DNA of 64,000 bases from Limanda limanda (taxonomy: Eukaryota; Chordata; Actinopteri; Pleuronectiformes; Pleuronectidae), in the NCBI RefSeq assembly GCF_963576545.1, contig NW_026870588.1, positions 124,001 through 188,000 on the forward strand, given 5' to 3'. Both the position numbers and the translations under genes were made by a program. The notes below the pieces were generated by a model that made no database searches, was not told the DNA's origin, and saw only the letters and a list, made by a program, of their open reading frames with translations. Positions 58,419 to 64,000 of the stretch are shown here, piece by piece. How positions within the stretch are numbered: the first letter of the stretch is position 1; each line of letters starts with the position of its first letter.

Positions 58419-60471
58419 GTTATTCAAGAATATCTCCTCAGATTTGGGGGAATTTCGTCGGTCGACCTCTTCCAAAGGTCGTACAAGCTCGGGGATGGTA
58501 CCAATCGATCCGCAGGACCCAAATTAGTCCAGATGCAACCACTTTTCAAGTCTCTCCGACCTTCACAAAAAAAGTTATTCAAGAATATCTCTTTCTCCTA
58601 TGTGCTTTCATCCCTAACCCTAACCCTAACCCTTCCAAAAGTCGGAGAAGCTCAAGGATGGTACAGATCGATGCGCGCTACCCCATTTAGTGGGGGTAGA
58701 GCCTACTTGCAAGTCTCTCCGACCTTCACAAAAAAAGTTATTCAAGAATATCTCCTCAGATTTGGGGGAATTTCGTCGGTCGACCTCTTCCGAAGGTCGT
58801 ACAAGCTCGGGGATGGTACCAATCGATCCGCAGGACCCAAATTAGTCCAGATGCAACCACTTTCCAAGTCTCTCCGACCTTCACAAAAAAAGTTATTCAA
58901 GAATATCTCTTTCTCCTATGTGCTTTCATCCCTAACCCTAACCCTTCCGAAAGTCGGAGAAGCTCAAGGATGGTACCGATCGATGCGCGCTACCCCATTT
59001 AGTGGGGGTAGAGCCTACTTGCAAGTCTCTCCGACCTTCACAAAAAAAGTTATTCAAGAATATCTCCTCAGATTTGGGGGAATTTCGTCGGTCGACCTCT
59101 TCCGAAGGTCGTACAAGCTCGGGGATGGTACCAATCGATCCGCAGGACCCAAATTAGTCCAGATGCAACCACTTTCCAAGTCTCTCCGACCTTCACAAAA
59201 AAAGTTATTCAAGAATATCTCTTTCTCCTATGTGCTTTCATCCCTAACCCTAACCCTAACCCTTCCGAAAGTCGGAGAAGCTCAAGGATGGTACCGATCG
59301 ATGCGCGCTACCCCATTTAGTGGGGGTAGAGCCTACTTGCAAGTCTCTCCGACCTTCACAAAAAAAGTTATTCAAGAATATCTCCTCAGATTTGGGGGAA
59401 TTTCGTCGGTCGACCTCTTCCGAAGGTTGTACAAGCTCGGGGATGGTACCAATCGATCCGCAGGACCCAAATTAGTCCAGATGCAACCACTTTCCAAGTC
59501 TCTCCGACCTTCACAAAAAAAGTTATTCAAGAATATCTCTTTCTCCTATGTGCTTTCATCCCTAACCCTAACCCTAACCCTTCCGAAAGTCGGAGAAGCT
59601 CAAGGATGGTACCGATCGATGCGCGCTACCCCATTTAGTGGGGGTAGAGCCTACTTGCAAGTCTCTCCGACCTTCACAAAAAAAGTTATTCAAGAATATC
59701 TCCTCAGATTTGGGGGAATTTCGTCGGTCGACCTCTTCCGAAGGTCGTACAAGCTCGGGGATGGTACCAATCGATCCGCAGGACCCAAATTAGTCCAGAT
59801 GCAACCACTTTCCAAGTCTCTCCGACCTTCACAAAAAAAGTTATTCAAGAATATCTCTTTCTCCTATGTGCTTTCATCCCTAACCCTAACCCTTCCGAAA
59901 GTCGGAGAAGCTCAAGGATGGTACCGATCGATGCGCGCTACCCCATTTAGTGGGGGTAGAGCCTACTTGCAAGTCTCTCCGACCTTCACAAAAAAAGTTA
60001 TTCAAGAATATCTCCTCAGATTTGGGGGAATTTCGTCGGTCGACCTCTTCCGAAGGTCGTACAAGCTCGGGGATGGTACCAATCGATCTGCAGGACCCAA
60101 ATTAGTCCAGATGCAACCACTTTTCAAGTCTCTCCGACCTTCACAAAAAAAGTTATTCAAGAATATCTCTTTCTCCTATGTGCTTTCATCCCTAACCCTA
60201 ACCCTAACCCTTCCGAAAGTCGGAGAAGCTCAAGGATGGTACTGATCGATGCGCGCAACCCCATTTAGTGGGGGTAGAGCCTACTTGCAAGTCTCTCCGA
60301 CCTTCACAAAAAAAGTTATTCAAGAATATCTCTTTCTCCTATGTGCTTTCATCCCTAACCCTAACCCTTCCGAAAGTCGGAGAAGCTCAAGGATGGTACC
60401 GATCGATGCGCGCTACCCCATTTAGTGGGGGTAGAGCCTACTTGCAAGTCTCTCCGACCTTCACAAAAAAA
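58419..60471 (+). repeat. R block, copy 2 (2,053 bp)
   Basis: Markers at 58474, 58665, 59428 and 60243 all lie exactly 2,053 bp from copy 1. I see no length difference between copies. Confidence 0.9.
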
Positions 60472-62709
60472 GTTATTCAAGAATATCTCTTTCTCCTATG
60501 TGCTTTCATCCCTAACCCTAACCCTAACCCTTCCGAAAGTCGGAGAAGCTCAAGGATGGTACCGATCGATGCGCGCTACCCCATTTAGTGGGGGTAGAGC
60601 CTACTTGCAAGTCTCTCCGACCTTCACAAAAAAAGTTATTCAAGAATATCTCCTCAGATTTGGGGGAATTTCGTCGGTCGACCTCTTCCGAAGGTCGTAC
60701 AAGCTCAAGGATGGTACCAATCGATCCGCAGGACCCAAATTAGTCCAGATGCAACCACTTTCCAAGTCTCTCCGACCTTCACAAAAAAAGTTATTCAAGA
60801 ATATCTCTTTCTCCTATGTGCTTTCATCCCTAACCCTAACCCTAACCCTTCCGAAAGTCGGAGAAGCTCAAGGATGGTACCGATCGATGCGCGCTACCCC
60901 ATTTAGTGGGGGTAGAGCCTACTTGCAAGTCTCTCCGACCTTCACAAAAAAAGTTATTCAAGAATATCTCTTTCTCCTATGTGCTTTCATCCCTAACCCT
61001 AACCCTAACCCTTCCGAAAGTCGGAGAAGCTCAAGGATGGTACCGATCGATGCGCGCTACCCCATTTAGTGGGGGTAGAGCCTACTTGCAAGTCTCTCCG
61101 ACCTTCACAAAAAAAGTTATTCAAGAATATCTCTTTCTCCTATGTGCTTTCATCCCTAACCCTAACCCTAACCCTTCCGAAAGTCGGAGAAGCTCAAGGA
61201 TGGTACCGATCGATGCGCGCTACCCCATTTAGTGGGGGTAGAGCCTACTTGCAAGTCTCTCCGACCTTCACAAAAAAAGTTATTCAAGAATATCTCTTTC
61301 TCCTATGTGCTTTCATCCCTAACCCTAACCCTAACCCTTCCGAAAGTCGGAGAAGCTCAAGGATGGTACCGATCGATGCGCGCTACCCCATTTAGTGGGG
61401 GTAGAGCCTACTTGCAAGTCTCTCCGACCTTCACAAAAAAAGTTATTCAAGAATATCTCTTTCTCCTATGTGCTTTCATCCCTAACCCTAACCCTAACCC
61501 TTCCGAAAGTCGGAGAAGCTCAAGGATGGTACCGATCGATGCGCGCTACCCCATTTAGTGGGGGTAGAGCCTACTTGCAAGTCTCTCCGACCTTCACAAA
61601 AAAAGTTATTCAAGAATATCTCCTCAGATTTGGGGGAATTTCGTCGGTCGACCTCTTCCGAAGGTTGTACAAGCTCGGGGATGGTACCAATCGATCCGCA
61701 GGACCCAAATTAGTCCAGATGCAACCACTTTCCAAGTCTCTCCGACCTTCACAAAAAAAGTTATTCAAGAATATCTCTTTCTCCTATGTGCTTTCATCCC
61801 TAACCCTAACCCTAACCCTTCCGAAAGTCGGAGAAGCTCAAGGATGGTACCGATCGATGCGCGCTACCCCATTTAGTGGGGGTAGAGCCTACTTGCAAGT
61901 CTCTCCGACCTTCACAAAAAAAGTTATTCAAGAATATCTCCTCAGATTTGGGGGAATTTCGTCGGTCGACCTCTTCCGAAGGTCGTACAAGCTCGGGGAT
62001 GGTACCAATCGATCCGCAGGACCCAAATTAGTCCAGATGCAACCACTTTCCAAGTCTCTCCGACCTTCACAAAAAAAGTTATTCAAGAATATCTCTTTCT
62101 CCTATGTGCTTTCATCCCTAACCCTAACCCTTCCGAAAGTCGGAGAAGCTCAAGGATGGTACCGATCGATGCGCGCTACCCCATTTAGTGGGGGTAGAGC
62201 CTACTTGCAAGTCTCTCCGACCTTCACAAAAAAAGTTATTCAAGAATATCTCCTCAGATTTGGGGGAATTTCGTCGGTCGACCTCTTCCGAAGGTCGTAC
62301 AAGCTCGGGGATGGTACCAATCGATCTGCAGGACCCAAATTAGTCCAGATGCAACCACTTTTCAAGTCTCTCCGACCTTCACAAAAAAAGTTATTCAAGA
62401 ATATCTCTTTCTCCTATGTGCTTTCATCCCTAACCCTAACCCTAACCCTTCCGAAAGTCGGAGAAGCTCAAGGATGGTACTGATCGATGCGCGCAACCCC
62501 ATTTAGTGGGGGTAGAGCCTACTTGCAAGTCTCTCCGACCTTCACAAAAAAAGTTATTCAAGAATATCTCTTTCTCCTATGTGCTTTCATCCCTAACCCT
62601 AACCCTTCCGAAAGTCGGAGAAGCTCAAGGATGGTACCGATCGATGCGCGCTACCCCATTTAGTGGGGGTAGAGCCTACTTGCAAGTCTCTCCGACCTTC
62701 ACAAAAAAA
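60472..62709 (+). repeat. 2,238-bp block related to the R block end and the 49-50 kb region
   Basis: Units: A, B, A, A, A, A, A, B, A, B, A', B, A, A'. The first B has AGCTCAAGGATGG (60707-60708), 10,993 bp from its partner at 49714. The right part repeats the GGTTGTAC (near 61666), TCTGCAGG/CACTTTTCAAG and GGTACTGATCG (62481) series of the R block. Confidence 0.85.
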
Positions 62710-64000
62710 GTTATTCAAGAATATCTCTTTCTCCTATGTGCTTTCATCCCTAACCCTAACCCTAACCCTTCCGAAAGTCGGAGAAGCTCAAGGATGGTAC
62801 CGATCGATGCGCGCTACCCCATTTAGTGGGGGTAGAGCCTACTTGCAAGTCTCTCCGACCTTCACAAAAAAAGTTATTCAAGAATATCTCCTCAGATTTG
62901 GGGGAATTTCGTCGGTCGACCTCTTCCGAAGGTCGTACAAGCTCAAGGATGGTACCAATCGATCCGCAGGACCCAAATTAGTCCAGATGCAACCACTTTC
63001 CAAGTCTCTCCGACCTTCACAAAAAAAGTTATTCAAGAATATCTCTTTCTCCTATGTGCTTTCATCCCTAACCCTAACCCTAACCCTTCCGAAAGTCGGA
63101 GAAGCTCAAGGATGGTACCGATCGATGCGCGCTACCCCATTTAGTGGGGGTAGAGCCTACTTGCAAGTCTCTCCGACCTTCACAAAAAAAGTTATTCAAG
63201 AATATCTCTTTCTCCTATGTGCTTTCATCCCTAACCCTAACCCTAACCCTTCCGAAAGTCGGAGAAGCTCAAGGATGGTACCGATCGATGCGCGCTACCC
63301 CATTTAGTGGGGGTAGAGCCTACTTGCAAGTCTCTCCGACCTTCACAAAAAAAGTTATTCAAGAATATCTCTTTCTCCTATGTGCTTTCATCCCTAACCC
63401 TAACCCTTCCGAAAGTCGGAGAAGCTCAAGGATGGTACCGATCGATGCGCGCTACCCCATTTAGTGGGGGTAGAGCCTACTTGCAAGTCTCTCCGACCTT
63501 CACAAAAAAAGTTATTCAAGAATATCTCTTTCTCCTATGTGCTTTCATCCCTAACCCTAACCCTAACCCTTCCGAAAGTCGGAGAAGCTCAAGGATGGTA
63601 CCGATCGATGCGCGCTACCCCATTTAGTGGGGGTAGAGCCTACTTGCAAGTCTCTCCGACCTTCACAAAAAAAGTTATTCAAGAATATCTCTTTCTCCTA
63701 TGTGCTTTCATCCCTAACCCTAACCCTAACCCTTCCGAAAGTCGGAGAAGCTCAAGGATGGTACCGATCGATGCGCGCAACCCCATTTAGTGGGGGTAGA
63801 GCCTACTTGCAAGTCTCTCCGACCTTCACAAAAAAAGTTATTCAAGAATATCTCTTTCTCCTATGTGCTTTCATCCCTAACCCTAACCCTAACCCTTCCG
63901 AAAGTCGGAGAAGCTCAAGGATGGTACCGATCGATGCGCGCTACCCCATTTAGTGGGGGTAGAGCCTACTTGCAAGTCTCTCCGACCTTCACAAAAAAAG
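62710..64000 (+). repeat. Start of a further copy of the preceding block, cut by the window edge
   Basis: A, then B with AGCTCAAGGATGG (62945-62946, offset 2,238 from 60707), A, A, then A', A, A (GCGCAACCCC), A. After about 63.35 kb it departs from 60472 onward and follows 50.8-51.4 kb instead (offset 12,595). The last complete unit ends at 63999, and base 64000 is the G that opens the next unit. Confidence 0.83.

Larger units (their letters stand above)
1..64000. repeat. Satellite array of telomere-motif monomers A and B, filling the whole window
   Basis: The window is 3 bp of a preceding unit, 276 A units, 124 B units and the first base of a further unit. Sizes are 163 bp for A, 157 bp for the 33 short A' units, 155 bp for B and 150 bp for three deleted B units. 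With two 1-bp insertions and one 1-bp deletion these sum to 64,000 bp, so nothing is left unexplained. All units point the same way. B is never followed by B: every B is flanked by A, while A occurs singly or in runs of up to nine. Neighbouring copies differ by only a few substitutions, the pattern expected from unequal crossing-over and gene conversion. The motif content suggests subtelomeric or heterochromatic DNA of a eukaryote, but position on the chromosome is inference. No stretch over 300 bp lacks the repeat, and no gene is seen. Confidence 0.97.

Noticed and set aside
1..64000. CRISPR array
   Set aside because: Units are 155-163 bp, fully repetitive, with no short repeats alternating with unique spacers and no cas genes.
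1..64000. True telomere (terminal array)
   Set aside because: There are only two or three CCCTAA copies per unit, embedded in a complex monomer; no long perfect telomere-repeat tract is present.
1..64000. Polymerase III or tRNA-like repeat origin (A and B box)
   Set aside because: I looked for GGTTCGANNCC-like boxes in both monomers and both strands and found none convincing; there are no T-runs suited to termination.
1..64000. Long-terminal-repeat element, LINE or DNA transposon
   Set aside because: No element-specific open frame, terminal inverted repeat pair or target-site duplication breaks the unit register anywhere; the unit sum accounts for every base.

Overview
The window is one uninterrupted satellite-DNA array. 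I find no gene, RNA gene, transposon or unique spacer in it. It resolves fully into two related monomers, all in the same orientation. Monomer A is 163 bp and carries a telomere-type block, (CCCTAA)3CCC on the + strand, which reads (TTAGGG)n on the - strand. A 157-bp short form, A', has one CCCTAA fewer. Monomer B is 155 bp and has no telomere block. Counting by hand from the landmark ATTTAG of each A unit, I get 276 A units (33 of them A') and 124 B units (three of them 150 bp). With three single-base indels and 4 bp of partial units at the edges, this adds up to exactly 64,000 bp, so no sequence is left over.

Organism: tandem monomers close to nucleosome length, nested higher-order repeats and TTAGGG-type telomere motifs point to a eukaryotic nuclear chromosome, probably a subtelomeric or other heterochromatic block. 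TTAGGG telomeres occur in vertebrates and many other animals, many fungi, kinetoplastids and some plants, and I do not recognise the monomers, so I cannot name a lineage. Many recurrent variants are C-to-T or G-to-A changes at CpG, which would fit a genome with cytosine methylation.

Layout: 1-22 kb is rich in the trimer A-A-B (481 bp). It contains a multi-kilobase segment present twice (offsets of 8,644, 7,994 and 7,513 bp that step by whole units), then a 1,755-bp block amplified four times in tandem, one copy truncated. 22-29 kb is mixed. 29-35 kb is a 2,411-bp higher-order repeat in two full copies and one partial copy, carrying B units with a 5-bp deletion. 35-46 kb is rich in consecutive A units (up to nine in a row), with a 1,459-bp block in three versions. 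46-60 kb is dominated by alternating B-A dimers (318 bp), including tandem 1,918-bp and 2,053-bp duplications. 60-64 kb repeats parts of the 48-51 kb region. Both window edges cut through the array, so its true ends are not seen.

The array produces many long apparent reading frames, up to 678 codons. They are a by-product of unit arithmetic: A+B is 318 bp, a multiple of three, so alternating stretches stay open in one frame. I do not annotate them as genes.
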